Below, in pieces: positions 46,170 to 58,974 of a DNA stretch of 64,000 nt. The stretch's first letter is position 1. Every line of letters starts with the position of its first letter. This stretch comes from Bisporella sp. PMI_857 (lineage: Eukaryota > Ascomycota > Leotiomycetes > Helotiales > Helotiaceae): positions 930,001 through 994,000 of the forward strand of contig JAJSPD010000012.1 of assembly GCA_021307315.1 (NCBI GenBank), given 5' to 3'. The notes under the pieces are model-generated. The model did not search any database. It worked only from the letters and a program-made list of their open reading frames with translations, and was not told the origin of the DNA. The position numbers were made by a program, and so were the translations under genes.

Positions 46170-46696
46170 TTGTACAAAATGCATAATGCGCCAAATTGTA
46201 GTTTTGCCCTAGCTCAGGGAGCAAGCAACAATATTGCAACGTATCAATAGACCAAAAAAAGGAAAATATACATCTTTTGAAGGTCATCCCCTTGAAGCTA
46301 AACCTATTCAAAGGAATTAATTGCTGCTATACACAAGCCTATGTCATACTTTAGCCTCAAATGAAACCTTATTCGAGGATATAGTCAAGCCAAGCTAGGA
46401 CGACGTGTGAAGATTTCGTAAGGTGCAGTGAGTCGCACCATTTGCAAAAAAGAGGGATACAAACACATCTGAGCCATTTGTTATGCTGATAGGGCTTCGA
46501 GTACTGACCATTCTTATACATTACTACCAGTATATTATTGATGGGACATATTGCCTTCCAAAATACAGTAACGTTCCAGGCCTTTAGATTTCCATTTTCC
46601 TATATTGTACCCCGTAATGCATATGCGATACAGCAACAACAGCAAGCTCAATATACGGTTGCAAGGTATAACGATATTTCAATTACACATGTTTCC
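46170..46696. other. intergenic region
   Basis: About 530 bp between the P450 relic and the rhamnosidase stop codon. A short CAA/CAG-rich tract lies near 46630. No gene. Confidence 0.4.
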
Positions 46697-49600
46697 TTAG
46701 ATTCCAGGGGCACAAACCTTGACCCAATCCAGCGAATACTCTCTGGACCCATGTTCATCGTCATCCTCAACCTGAAAAATCTCAACCACCAGCTTCGGAG
46801 CATCAAGGATTCCAAGAGGTTTTAGAGTATAGTCATTTGTCCACCAATCCCCACCACCTATCGATGTTAGCAAGAACTCATAATTTGGTGATCATACTCA
46901 CTCCTCCATGCTCCTGGTCCACACATCCCAATCCATTCCGGCACGTGGATGTGGCTAAAACTGTTATATCGATTCCCAAATGCCGTAATCTCAAGTTCGT
47001 GAATACCTTCTTTCAGCTTGCCTAGGTCTAGAGTACGGGGTTGGAAAGCAATCCTTCCGAGTTTCTTCTTGTTCTTGGTGTCTGTCACTGCGAGAACGGG
47101 GTTCGAAAAGTTTGGTACGGAAAGAAGGATGTTGGATCTCGTTGATGCCTTGGTAGGAGGGACCGTTATGGAGACTTTGTAGATAATATTACCAACGTAG
47201 AATGGAAATCCTTGTGGGACGACATTTCCCCAGGTTATCGGATTGACGCCTAACGGCCGAACCGTGGATTTCCAACCGTCAAGATGGACAGAGAAGTTCC
47301 CGAGGAGATAGATCCGCTCAACATTCGTCAACGCACTAAAGTCAAATGACAGCGTAACCGTGTTCTTGCCCTTATGAATTAGATACGGTGGAATATCCAC
47401 AGTCTTGATGTCCGTATCGACCCACCAGTCTTCATGATTCTCCGTTGGCTTCGTCACAGGAATGACAATATCATTAACAAGAATCATGATCTTATCTGAA
47501 TCTTCCAAAGCCAGCTTACACGGCTCATTGAACGTGAATTCGGAGTTGACTGTGAAACGGAGAGTTGCTCGTGCCTTTGGTTCTCGTTCTTTAGGGGAGA
47601 AAACCCATGGCTGTTTTATACGGTCGCCTTTTGCGAAGAGACCGAGTTTTCTACGGATAATATTATCAATGCGGAGGACTTCTTCTTGTGCGGACCAGGC
47701 TTCATCATTAATTCTGAATTCGGCATAATCGAGTAACAAGACATTGGGTTCGGATAATTCCACGCCTAAGAGTTGTTGTTAGCTTTGCCATTCGGTCACG
47801 CCTTTTTATCTTTTGCTAGAGAATTACATTCTGCTAGAAATCAGAAGCCTTACTTACTTTTAAGCTTGACATCAGTTACAATTATATGTCCTTCTCCAGA
47901 AATTGATGAAATACCAAAATTTTCTTCAAGGGAGCTGGATGAAGGGGATAGCCGAAGCAATAGACTTGCACAGCCTTCAAATCTATATGGGAAAGATGTC
48001 CATCCTTTCTTGACGTACGCTTTTATCTCGGACTGTGCCCCTGATAAAGTATCTAACTTCTCTACTTCCCAAGCACCCCTTAGTTTCACCGTCGTTGTTA
48101 TTGGAGAGTTGCGATCTCTGTTACAGATGAAAACGAAGCGTTCTTCGCCATCCTTCCGCATTTGGTAGAGGAATTTATCTTCTGGGACATTGTCATGTAT
48201 GACAATCCTGAGATCCCGATATTCCTCCAACGATGAGACAATGCTTTGTTGACTGAACAAAATGCTTCTGCTAGTCTCAATAGTGGGATTCGCACTAGGT
48301 ATAGCTGCATCGACGAAAGCTGGAGCGCTTCCGGCAATTATAACCTTGCCTCCTGCTTTTGAGAAAAGCCGCAATATCTTCAAAGTCGTGGATCTGATCG
48401 TCTTCAGATTTGGCAGTATTATCACATCATACTCGCAAGCACCAACCGACAATTTGCCCTTAGGTCCTTTTCGAATCTGATTAGGGAGTAAGCTCTCCGA
48501 GATGAAGTCAAAATCTATTAGTCCATGAAGAAGCCAGTTTGTCAAATCGCCAAATGCTTGATCGCGTATACCTTTCTCGTCGCCATTTCCGTTCGGTCCA
48601 AAACTCAACCAATAACTCTCAACCGGATGAACAATACCTACACGGGTGAGTGCTTTCCCACGAGTTAAGGCTACACCGACTCTGGCAAAATGGCTTTCGA
48701 CGTAACCGTATTCCTTGTACCACGGGCTCTGATAGCCAATCGAAGCTGGATAGTCTCTCTTTCCTTCGCCTACCATACTTACCCATGTCAAATGGTGAAC
48801 TCGCATAGTGATACCCAGAGCAGCTTGCCAGTCTCCCTGTCCCTTATGTCCTTCAAATGTGTAGTCCCAATGAGTAACACCTAGGAAATAATATCAATAC
48901 ATGTAACATGTGAGTTATACCGTTAAGGCAGATTCTACTTTGACTCACCATATAGCTCACTCATAGCTCCACGAAGTCCATTTTGCCGAGCAACACTTGA
49001 AACCTGTTTTGCAGTATTGTACTCGACCCAGTCACATAAGAGATCCATGCCAGGCATTTGCATGCTTCTGTAGCATCGCATAGCTTCTCCCAAGGCACAG
49101 GTCTGGGAATGCAAAGTTGGTTCTTCCATCATGTGACCATTGAGGAACAGGTTATTCTTTCCACACCAGGCTGCAATTTGGTCCATGAAAGCTGATACGA
49201 ATCTTTCACATGCTAGTCGCTAAGTCAGAATGAAGGTCAATTGTGTGCCGCTTTGAACCTACAGTGGTCACGATATCTGACTCTTGCTGCACTTGGTTTC
49301 CCATCTGCAAGATTCCAGACAAGCTCTGGAAGGTATTGGAGTAGGTCCGATTTGTATTCCTTCTCATAAGTTTTTAAGAAATCCGCACTCCATGCAAAAA
49401 AGACATCATTTCTAGCGTGCGGGTTATCGAGTTGATTCATTATCGTAAACTCTGGCTCATCAGTAAAGATACAGGGTATTGTGGTGCCGAACTTATGACC
49501 AAGTTTGGCTTTGTATGTTTCATGAGTGAGATCGATAAAATGGGCCATTGCGTCTTTGCTCAGTGTATCGACATAAGTCTCGCCATTGAACCACTATATG

Positions 49601-50461
49601 TAGTATATCAGCGATTAAACTCGAAATATCATGATTAAACAGCATATCGTTCAGAAAATGATTGCATCCTGCATTTTCTGTGCATTTTGCGAAGGGACTT
49701 ACGGCATCAGGGCCATTTGTCTCCATATATGCGAACCATATATTCGTATCGGCCACGTGCTCATTTAAGTCAACTTCCTTCAATACTCGATAAGATTTGA
49801 GACATCCATTTTCATCTAGTTCCACAATATAAGCCGCTAACAGATCCCCATCATAAAAGTTTGGGGAGAACTTCATCTTCTTCTGCTTAAAATCAGGGTT
49901 ATCTTTAATGACATTTCCGCCAGCGGTCCCTGATGGCCATCTATCTTCATCGTATCTGTCGAGTATAAGCATAGTTGAGGCGAGACCAATTCGATACTCA
50001 CAAACATGCAAATAGCCTTTTCTTTTCCGCTGCATCAACACAAGCGCTAACCAGTTCCAAGAACTCAGTTCCTAAATATTCCGTATCAAGTCCGGTTCTT
50101 GCGTGCATATGAAATCCTCCTGCAATGTATTTAAATTAGCTCTCCTGTAACTAGAGTCTTGAGAATGCACAAATTGACTCAGATTCTCAGACTCCCGATG
50201 AATACCCTACTCACCCATTCCCATTTCAGCAAATATATCTACTTGTCGTAGCAATTGTTCTCTGTTCAGTTTGGTGTTCCATGCCCAAAATGGCATTCCT
50301 CGATATTCCGAAGTTGGATTTTGGAACAATTCACTGCTGAACCCATCTGAGCTCTTAGGGTAGCTGAGAGGATTTGGAGGAGGATCTCTTCTCTTTTCAG
50401 GACCACCATTAGCTGTTTTTAGAGCTGCCGTGATGAAAGAAGGGATGGGTAGACGGTCCAT
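46697..50461 (-). CDS. GH106-like alpha-L-rhamnosidase, intracellular
   Basis: About eight exons and roughly 1,090 residues, from MDRLPIPSFI (ATG 50461) to DWVKVCAPGI (stop 46697-46699). The N-terminus has RGMPFWAWNTKLNREQLLRQ and, across an intron, EMGMGGFHMHARTGL, the conserved opening of the GH106 catalytic barrel. DEDRWPSGTAGG and the acidic PCIFTDEPEF (near 49470) follow; this second motif is a likely catalytic region. LNGHMMEEPTL, GVTHWDYTFEGHKGQGDWQ, a GATase-like domain with EYDVIILPNLKTI and AGGKVIIAGSAP, and C-terminal beta-sandwich domains complete the family layout. No signal peptide is visible, so it probably acts inside the cell on imported rhamnosides. Bacterial GH106 enzymes release L-rhamnose from pectic and flavonoid glycosides; the exact substrate here is unknown. 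The gene looks intact. Confidence 0.8.
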
Positions 50462-50973
50462 GTTTGGGTTGGGTCCAGTGTTGTGTGAAGGTACAATTGA
50501 ACAAGAGATGAGATGAACTATCGTGAAAGAAGGTCTAGTTATATGACCAATGATGATACAAGATAATAGAACATCGGTGTAAACATATGTATAAAAGTAG
50601 CCAAGCACATACAATTGAAGGAGGAGGAGTGAAAAGGATCAGCTGGACATTGATGCTCATCCCGTGACCTTCCCAGGCTGTTTCAGGTGACCCGAGCGAT
50701 GCGGGGATTTGATCTGAGCAGGGAGCGGCACAATAATTAGCTGCCCAGTGTCGCGTCCAAAAAGACGCGACACCACAAACATTCGAGACGACTTTTATGG
50801 AGCGTAGCCTGTTCGACCAGTATTGTTGTACCACAACAAATAACGATCGCGACTGTCGCTCTTTTAACACATACCAATACTGACACCGCATATCTTTTAT
50901 AATAAAGCTCATCAGAAAGTCCGGCTAGAGCCAAAGCGAACCTGTGGAAATGGGCATCTGAGTAAGGGTTACA
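50462..50973. other. divergent promoter between rhamnosidase and AME1
   Basis: About 510 bp between two divergent start codons; no other gene is supported. Confidence 0.5.
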
Positions 50974-53026
50974 ATGGAGTTCAACATGGCAGAATCTCGT
51001 GAGGAGCGCATGCAGCAGCGTCTGCGTGGAGCCCAGAGACGACAAGTCAAGGATTTCGACTTTGGATTCGGCTTTCCCGCCGGTCCAGCTCAAGTCGAGT
51101 CAGAACCACCCTTGCCAGGCCAAACACCTGGTAGTAGAGGACGGGATCAACCTGCTAGAGCAACGCCTGGAGAAAGTAATGTGCGCAATGACGCAAATAC
51201 TTCTGCGAAGAGGAAGAAATTAGATGGCGAAGGAGCCTCTACACCGTTTTCTTCCAGCCGGAACACGAGATCGTCAGTTCCTCCATCAAGTTCTGATATA
51301 TATGCGCTGCCTGAAGATGAACCAGACGATGAGGCTGAAGCAGATAGGGCTACTTCACAGGTAGTTGGAGAAGGTGCCGATCTCACAGATGTGCGTCACT
51401 TAGAAGAGCTTCCAACAGCAAGTGAGGAGGTAGTAAATGCAGTAGAGGCAACTGAGCAAGAAGGCACACCCACACTACAACCTATAGGAGAGCAAGAAGG
51501 CGAATTGGATGTGATTCTTGAGTCTGGAGTCATAATGTCCACTCCTCGTCTTGGCGGACACACGACTCCGTTTTTACGAGCTCAAGTCGAAGAAGAGATT
51601 ATAGAAAGCCCCAAGAATGCACCTGGGAGCGGCAGCCGTGTGCGTATCAGACTTAACAGAGCGGCTGTCCAAGGTTCTCAATTACACGAAGCCATACAAG
51701 ATAATGCTGCAGCAATTGAGGACGTACAGAGCTTGACAAAACAGAAGAAGCGGCAAAGAAGTGATACTGATTCACAACAATCAGGGCGGAGCACAAAGCG
51801 TACACGACGAAGTCTAGATATTGAAATGAATGGAATTCCCAATAAAGTTGAAGCGGTTTCTCTACAGCACGTAGCCCGTCGAGGCCAGAAACTGAAGTCG
51901 TCAACAGTTATGAGAAATTCTATGATTGCGACGGAAGAGCCTAAGATTAACTTGGTGGAGGAGGCAGAGGAGATTAATGATGAAGAAGCCGCGACTATTC
52001 TGAAGCAGAATCGAAGCCGAAGGGTATCTAGAAACGCCGGCTCCCCTGACTTGGATGTAGTCACTTCCACAACGACACCTCCACTACCGAAGAAGAAACG
52101 AACAAAATCATATCAAGCCTCAAGCCCTGTCCGGCAACGCCATCCGAAGAATCACAGATCCAGCGCTAAAGTCGCCAGTTCGCCAGGTCCTTCCAAGAAA
52201 CAGCGGAAGCAATCGAATGCCCGTCGTGATAGCCCGATTCCAATTACCGTTCATCGTTTGACCCGTAGACTCTATTACGAAGAAGATGAAGCCGATGCAA
52301 ATATTCTGAATGCAGAGATACCGCACGTCAAGAGAAGCGGAGTCAATGCTGTCGATGTTCTGAGTCAAATATGTGAGGAGGTTGTCGATTCAGGAATTGA
52401 GACCTTGCGAGGTCTGACCGTGAGTGCTGAGGACTTTGACTTACGTCGAGAGTATATGACGAAGTCCAAGGGAATCGAAGCATTCGGGAAAGAGCTTGAG
52501 ACGCGCTTGATCGAGCATGTAGGTATTATGACGCTGTAATGTAATTATGCTGATGTAATTAGACTACTAACCTTGATAACACGACTGCGCTTGAGAAAAG
52601 AGTTCGAGAGGAGCAAAGGAAGAAGCTGGCTCTGCGAGAAAAGATCTTACGCGTGCGAGCTGAACGAGAACAAGTTGCTCTTCGCATGGACGAGGTCAGA
52701 ATCAAGCACGAGGGTGAATCGAAAGCTACTTACGTGAGTCTACTTTATCGGCATTAAGCGTGCCTGCTAGGACAATCTGACCTCGACAGGAACGCGATTT
52801 TCTGAATACTACCATTCACGACGTAGAATTGGCAGTGGAGCAGGGAATGGTTAATCAAGTCATGATTAATGAACCAGTTCGAAAAACAGGCATTGAGCTT
52901 CTTCTTAAACGGATAGCGACCGAAGTCAGCAATAAAGGTGACTCTGGCGGTTTCTTGGCGCATATTAAGAACTTTAATGATTTTCTGGAGCGTGCGGCAA
53001 TTGCGCTTGAGACAAGAAAAGTTTGA
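50974..53026 (+). CDS. AME1: Ame1/CENP-U inner kinetochore subunit
   Basis: Three exons (50974-52518, 52563-52733, 52790-53026) encode 650 residues; an inner ATG at 50989 (MAESREERMQQ) is an alternative start. The N-terminus REERMQQRLRGAQRR followed by FDFGFGFP, a long disordered region rich in acidic and basic patches, then the conserved C-terminal domain: PITVHRLTRRLYY, VNAVDVLSQICEEVVDSGIETL, RREYMTKSKGIEAFGKELE, a coiled coil after the first intron (TALEKRVREEQRKKLALREK) and VNKxGDSGG-like VSNKGDSGGFLAHIKNFN at the end. This matches fungal Ame1 (Mis17/CENP-U), part of the COMA complex that links centromeric nucleosomes to the Mis12 complex. Nuclear. The gene is complete. Confidence 0.85.
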
Positions 53027-53479
53027 ATCGTTCATATGCAACAGACATTTTCTGAACCTAACCCCACCGGCTAGGAGGTTCAACATGGATCGAAAGCTAA
53101 GGAAGTATAGGATATCGGAAAGATGCATAACATAAGGAGATGAAAGCCTTTGAAGACATACTAGATAGAGGTACCCATGACAATGAAGTTACGAGCATAC
53201 AAAGGAAATATTTCGTCAGCATAAGAGGTGCGATAGCGGTTTTCACCACTCTTACAGAAAATAGTAAGCAAATTACAGTTTTACCCTCGCACAAATTATT
53301 TTCCATATTTAGATACAGCGCCAGAACCTTGGTGATTATGCTGACCGAGAATAGATGCATTTATGCAAATATGTCATCGAGGAACTACTACTACGTCGCA
53401 AATGTTGCCTACCAAATATTCAAAAATATTTTGCTGCACAAACGTCAAGCACTACCAGGACATTCTACTTCAGCTTTGC
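53027..53479. other. intergenic region downstream of AME1
   Basis: A plus-strand frame at 53140-53547 is long but its sequence has no recognisable features and overlaps the acetyltransferase relic. Confidence 0.35.
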
Positions 53480-54290
53480 GGCTTGATCATTTCGAGCTCC
53501 TAGCTCGCTCTGATCACATAAAGACACTCATCCGCTCTGTCTTCTAACTTTACGTCCACTCCTTGCTCTGCATAATCTATCGGCTTCCTCTCCAATACCT
53601 CAAAACCCATTTTTCTAAACAGTTACGCTACCCGTAGCCTACTCTCACATAAGTAGCTGCATTTTTCTTGTCTGCAGCGTCATTCGTCTTTTGGCATAGC
53701 ATTTTTACCAGTGCCTTCGTACTGAAACGCAGGATCAACCATTATGTTCTGACGTACTATTAGAAGCCAGCAGCCTATGGGAGGTGGAGGTAACGCAGAG
53801 GAGAAAATGAACATCAATCCTTTAATGGGTCATATCCGTACCTTTCGACCGATGGGTAGACCACTTCACGAAAGTATTTGATAGACGGCATCTTTTCATC
53901 TAGAGGAAAAGGGGTAGTTGGCACGGGTGTGTGCAAAGTCTGCGTCTGTGAGCACACATGGAAGACTGATTCCCATCCAGCCTACAGTGTTGCTAGAGGG
54001 CTTATCAGTTTGCTGCTTTCAATGTAAAGAAAAGCAACGATGCATTAGAGTTTATAGCATCTTAGATGCGGCTTCGGCTAAGACACTTGTTCTTATCGAC
54101 CACTTTCCACAGCTTACACGCTCGAGACTCATGCCCAACGCCGCCAGAATAACGTGTTGCCAGACCTGCTTCATTAGCTTCCATCTCCTCGTCGATAGAA
54201 ATGCTCCCTTTCACGGGATTCCAGAACTTGTCACTCTTCAGTGCTTTGGTCATCACATCCGCGAAGTCACGCACGTCAGTTTTGTCTGTG
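53480..54290 (-). pseudogene. decayed GNAT-family N-acetyltransferase
   Basis: Minus-strand segments in different frames run MRDFADVMTKALKSDKFW and GSISIDEEMEAN (54062-54274), then a middle part with DPAFQYEGTGKML (near 53700-53740), the relic of the acetyl-CoA loop (usually V.P.fQ.rGiG..L), and near 53580-53650 LFRKMGFEVLERKPIDY, the conserved end of fungal GNAT proteins. Stops and frame changes separate these pieces. Substrate unknown. Confidence 0.65.
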
Positions 54291-54884
54291 GCTTCTATTT
54301 GAAACTCTGAACGAGTGGGTGTTTGGGCCGGGGAATCTACGTTTCTAACATTATGTTGTCTCGGATACGCAAGCCCTCAAGATATAGTGGTATTAGGGAT
54401 CTAGAGCAGACTTCCGGATCAAGTACTGCTTTGTTTATTATGGGGTTTTTAGCGGCAATGAACACACAGGTCATCAGCGCCTAAGGATGGAAACGAACGT
54501 TTGCAAATTGGCATATATTAATACTTATCATGAAAGAGAAAGTGACTCCTAATATCTTTCGCAGTGGTAGGAATGAGATTAGGGTCAAATTTTCACGTGA
54601 AGTAATCATTCAAGAACTGCTACAATCGAAAAGGCGCATCGTTAATCGTGTGAAAAAGCGACACTGTGGCTAGCCCACAAAAGGGCACAGCCTTGGCGTA
54701 TATCACTTGAAATACCGTTATCGTACGTATATCTGACTCCCTAAAGTCAACGTACCGGGAGACGCAACATCCCACCTACTAACAAGTAGCTGGCACAATT
54801 TTATGGTCTCAAAACCTCGTGAAGCTCATTCAACGTGCCAGCGTGCCGAACAGCCACCTTCTTTAGGATTTTGGAAACAAATGA
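54291..54884. other. intergenic region
   Basis: 3' flank of the sugar transporter; nothing else is seen. Confidence 0.4.
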
Positions 54885-56390
54885 TCAACGAATAATCTCT
54901 GCGTTCACAGCTTTCTGCTTCTCAAACATTCCTTCTGGAACCTTGACAGATTCTTCATCTGTTGCAGAGTTTCGGATTCCAACATCTGCCGTCGTAAACT
55001 TATCCGCAGGATCTCTATACGCAGGTACAAAGTTGACACAAACAGCATAAGTGCAAGCTGCCACAAAAAACATTAGCGGCACCGTCATAGCAATGGCTGT
55101 AGAATCATTAGCATCAGCCGCTGCTCCCATCAAAGGTGGCACACAAGCCCCGCCCGAAACACCAGCAACTATCCATCCAGATCCGCGCTTTGTATGTCTT
55201 CCCAGCCCTCGCATGCCAAGCGCTACAATGGTTGGGAAACATATCGACTCGAAGAATAGCGTGATATACAACATCGCCATACCCGTGTTGCCGTGATGTG
55301 TGATGCTCGGAGCGATGAACACAATACACATTGTTAAGTAGAACAAAAATACCCATCGAGGACGCACGAACTTCATAAGCCCTACGCCTACGAAACGACC
55401 AAGTGCGAACGCTCCCTGCGCTCCGGCAAGGAACTTGGCCCCGAGCGAGTTGTCAGTGTTGGCGCGATGCTCAGTCACGTAATTAATAAAATAGCTAGCA
55501 ATGGCGACTTGCGCACCAGTGTAACAGAATTGCGCAAATGCAGCGTGGAATAAGCGATATTGTTTTCTGAAGGGCTTGTCATCGGCATCGACATGCGTTT
55601 CGTGAGCTTGAAATTGCATGTCTGCATCCGTAATTTCGGGAATCGGCGAAAAATAGAAGACTGCTGCTAATAAGAACACAAAACAAGCAATTGCCAGGTA
55701 GACCCATTGCACGTTTTTTAACGCTTTGTCGTCATATTGGTCCCCCAAGAAGAACACATATGAGCCAAGAACCGGTGCGACGACGGCTCCGATACCGTTG
55801 AATGCTTGCGAGAGGTTAATGCGGATTTCTGCATAGCGAGGCGGACCGCAAACGGTGATATAGGGATTGGCTGCAGTTTCGAGGGAGCCAAGGCCGTTTC
55901 CTATGATGAAAATAGCGGCGCAGAAACCGCCAAAGGACCTATGTAAGATGCAGGGCCAGGCGACCAAGGCACCAGTCCCGTAGAGACAGAGACCCCAGAT
56001 GAAGACAGGCTTGTAGCCATAATGTCGGAGGATCCAGTTTGCATGACCCAATGACGCGAGAGGGTAGGCGCTTCGTGTTTTTAGTAGTTTCTAGGTTAAT
56101 TCGTGAAAGTAACGTACCCAAAGTAAGCAGCCTGGAGACCAGCAGATCTGGCTCGGGTGATGTCCAATGTTTCTTGGAAGTGCTTATTCAAGGTATCGAG
56201 AAGTCCATATGAGAAGCCCTGTAGTGATCAGATCTCATGAAGAATTAATAGTGGGCTGCATGCGTACCCATAGAAAGAATAGGATCGTGACGAGACATAT
56301 GGGATAGATAGACTGTCTCAACGTCAATTCGGCAGCTTTCGTCCTTTCTTTATCGCTGATTTTCAAAGAGTGTTTTTTGAAAATCGTCAT
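54885..56390 (-). CDS. FucP-like MFS sugar transporter
   Basis: Three exons (56268-56390, 56118-56218, 54885-56070) encode 469 residues. The first helix ends FFLWGFSYGLLDTLNKHFQ, joined across an intron; this is the FucP signature of fungal L-fucose-permease-like carriers. Further hallmarks are GNGLGSLETAANPYI, RINLSQAFNGIGAVVAP and GMRGLGRHTKRGSGWIVAGVSGGA. About 12 membrane helices are present with a hydrophilic C-terminus. FucP-type proteins are proton-coupled importers of L-fucose and related sugars. Its position 4.4 kb from a rhamnosidase on the same strand suggests deoxysugar uptake, which is inference. Confidence 0.88.
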
Positions 56391-57634
56391 ATTTACCCAA
56401 TATGCAATATAGCGCAAAATAAATCACAGTCAAAAAGGATTGTGAAGAGCCTTCAATAGCAGGCTAGAGATCCAATAAGTAGTATTTTCCATTCGGGGAA
56501 GCCTCCATATCTGGTATAACAATGCGTCCTACTTGAGTCCAAGTTCTCGAGTTTCTGTCAGCGTCGGGTGATACTACAGCGAGCATATGAGAGGTCCATA
56601 TTCAATAGTGTTGTATCAAAGAGCTTGATCTGCGGGGTAACGTCCCATATCAAGCATGTCATCTTGGAGAAAAGATCTCATCCGAGAGGGATCACCGTGC
56701 TGCGACTCTGCGGTCCACTTAACAGACAGGGTCGACGGCAGATAGGTGTGAGGGGAGGAAGCAAGGTGCGACGTCGATTCTTGGCGTGAAGAGATATTAG
56801 TGACGGCCTTGTGTCGGTATATAGCTTAGATGCTTGCCAGGCTTGATCCAGTGCAGCTTTTTTGTGAAGAAGTGCGGATATGGCGTAGAATATTTTTCCT
56901 GTTGCTTATTGAAAGATTTAGTCTATCACTCAGACGTCTTGTTTGCTTCTTCTTCTCATGGTCCAAATAGTAGCTTTTGGCACCACGGCTGATACTTAGT
57001 TGAAAATCAAGATGGAAAGGCTCATTCAGAGATTAGGTTTAGACAAGTAGGCTTTGTCCTATTAAATATAAGAAGTTTTCCCGGTAGGTTCGAAGTATAT
57101 GGAATGCTTTCTGCTTTCTTTTTTTGGACTGTTTCGGATTGTGCTTGGGATGTCAAACAACACAAGGACCTCCATTGATATGCCTACATCTCATTTGTGT
57201 TGCCTGTTCGCGAACAATAAGAGAAAGCAACAGTGGTCCATGAGCCAATGATTATTTTAATATCCTGTCCTAGAACAGAACACTAGTTCAGTCAGCTCAC
57301 TAAAGGACGTGGTTTGATCTTGAAGATTCCGTACTGCCAAGAGTAGCATCCCCCCTATTTATGCGAAACTCGTGACGGGATCGGGAAAATGATGAATTAT
57401 ATGCCGACGCCAAGACTGACTAAGCTACTTCGCTGACGAATGACGTCGGACAAGAAGTCAAAAAGTAGTTAAAAAGTAGTTGAGCAACATTTTCAAGGCC
57501 ACTAGTATTGACATCGACAACAGCATGCGTGCTAACTACCTCCGCTACTTCTATCTTTGCAACTACGCCTTTGACTCTCAGCTTCAGTCAAGCCATTGCT
57601 GTCCAAGTTGACCGTGAAACAAATATTGGCGACA
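56391..57634. other. 1.2 kb intergenic region
   Basis: Promoters of two divergent genes. Short frames within show no similarity to known proteins. Confidence 0.4.
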
Positions 57635-58974
57635 ATGCCGGAGGTCATCCGTGGAGTACGTTCCAACTCTTCCGGAACGCCGGGCAGCGCAACCAACAAC
57701 CCCAGAGTTACATTCGAGGGAAATCGAGAATACTCAAATAATTCCCTCCGTCATGTTGAGAGCCCAGATTCAGCGCAAAGGTCGGGAAAGCGGAGACGAT
57801 CGTCGCATCATGATCGCGAGGAAAGGGATGTATATTACGATAGTCGAGCAGCTTCGCAAACAGAATATCGACGACGAGCAAGCAATTTACAAGCCTATTA
57901 CAATGACCACCCTGATCTACTCCCTCAATTACCATTCACCTTTCGACATGGCTTCAAGAGATGGCGTTTAGGTGGTTATATTGCGCTGATGGTCATCGAC
58001 GCATGCGTCGTTCCAATAGTACTATATTATGGCCTGACATTTGGCGGCGATGTGGAGGGATTTATTGTTTTTGCAGTGGTCACAGCGATATGGGGCGGCC
58101 CTACATACGTCGAATTTGCCATACGGTCATTCCGGTTGATTAAAAAAGAACACTTTTACAAACCACTAGGTGTCAACAAGCGATGGGGGTTTGACATCAC
58201 AAATTGGATACTGGTGCTTAATATTTTCGTGGTTACGGTTCTACTGATCGTCGGAGCTGCACCACATAATGTCTTCCTACGGGTTCTGTCGATGCCAGGA
58301 CCAGCAATTCTATTCTGCTTGGCGGGACCTATATATTTCCTATCATTATACAATGCTTTCGGATGGAAAGCGCCATTCCGCATCAGTTCGACGCATAAAG
58401 GAGAGAAAGTACTTCCAGGACTATACTATGTTGTAGAAGATATTGTTGCGGTCAACTCGAGAGGAGGCCGGCCGTTCCGGGAAGGTCTGGCAGCAAGGTA
58501 CAACGCCAGTCCTATCTTTAGAAAGATGATTAGGGATCTGTCCTGGTTCTGGTCGATATCTGGGATACTGGTTGGTATAGCCTGTACAATTGTTGTATGC
58601 ATTCAAGAGGTGCCAAAAGAAGTGTCTTATGGAATCGGTAAGCCTACACTTCGTATGTGCTCACAAATGCTGACTAGAATCCAGGCTGGGGAGTTCCATT
58701 CCTATGGGCAGGCATATGGGCTGCTATCACGGTACCATGGGTCCAGTCTGTCATGCGTAAGGAGAAGAACGCCTGGGAGGAGGAATCGGCCATCATGACA
58801 GCCACGATGATGAAGCCACCTCCACCTCCGCCTTCTGCACCTACTCACGGTTCTTACCAAGGCTCAGATTCATTAGATTCTGGCGTTACTGTTGTGGCAA
58901 AGCCAGAGGTCAAACCCGAAGCTCCAGCAGATAGCCAAAGGATTTCTGAAACGGCCGAACCGAAAACTACTTAG
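57635..58974 (+). CDS. six-helix integral membrane protein of unknown function
   Basis: Two exons (57635-58637, 58685-58974; the codon GGC spans the intron) give 430 residues from MPEVIRGVRS. The first 105 residues are polar and basic. Six predicted helices follow: YIALMVIDACVVPIVLYY, FIVFAVVTAIWGGPTYVEF, NWILVLNIFVVTVLLIVGA, GPAILFCLAGPIYFLSLYN, SWFWSISGILVGIACTIV and VPFLWAGIWAAITVPWV. The C-terminus is Pro-rich and then acidic. The layout recurs among uncharacterised fungal membrane proteins, but I cannot name the family. An upstream ATG at 57596 would add 13 residues. Confidence 0.75.

Noticed and set aside
53140..53547. 135-residue frame downstream of AME1
   Set aside because: Overlaps the GNAT relic on the other strand and shows no conserved features.
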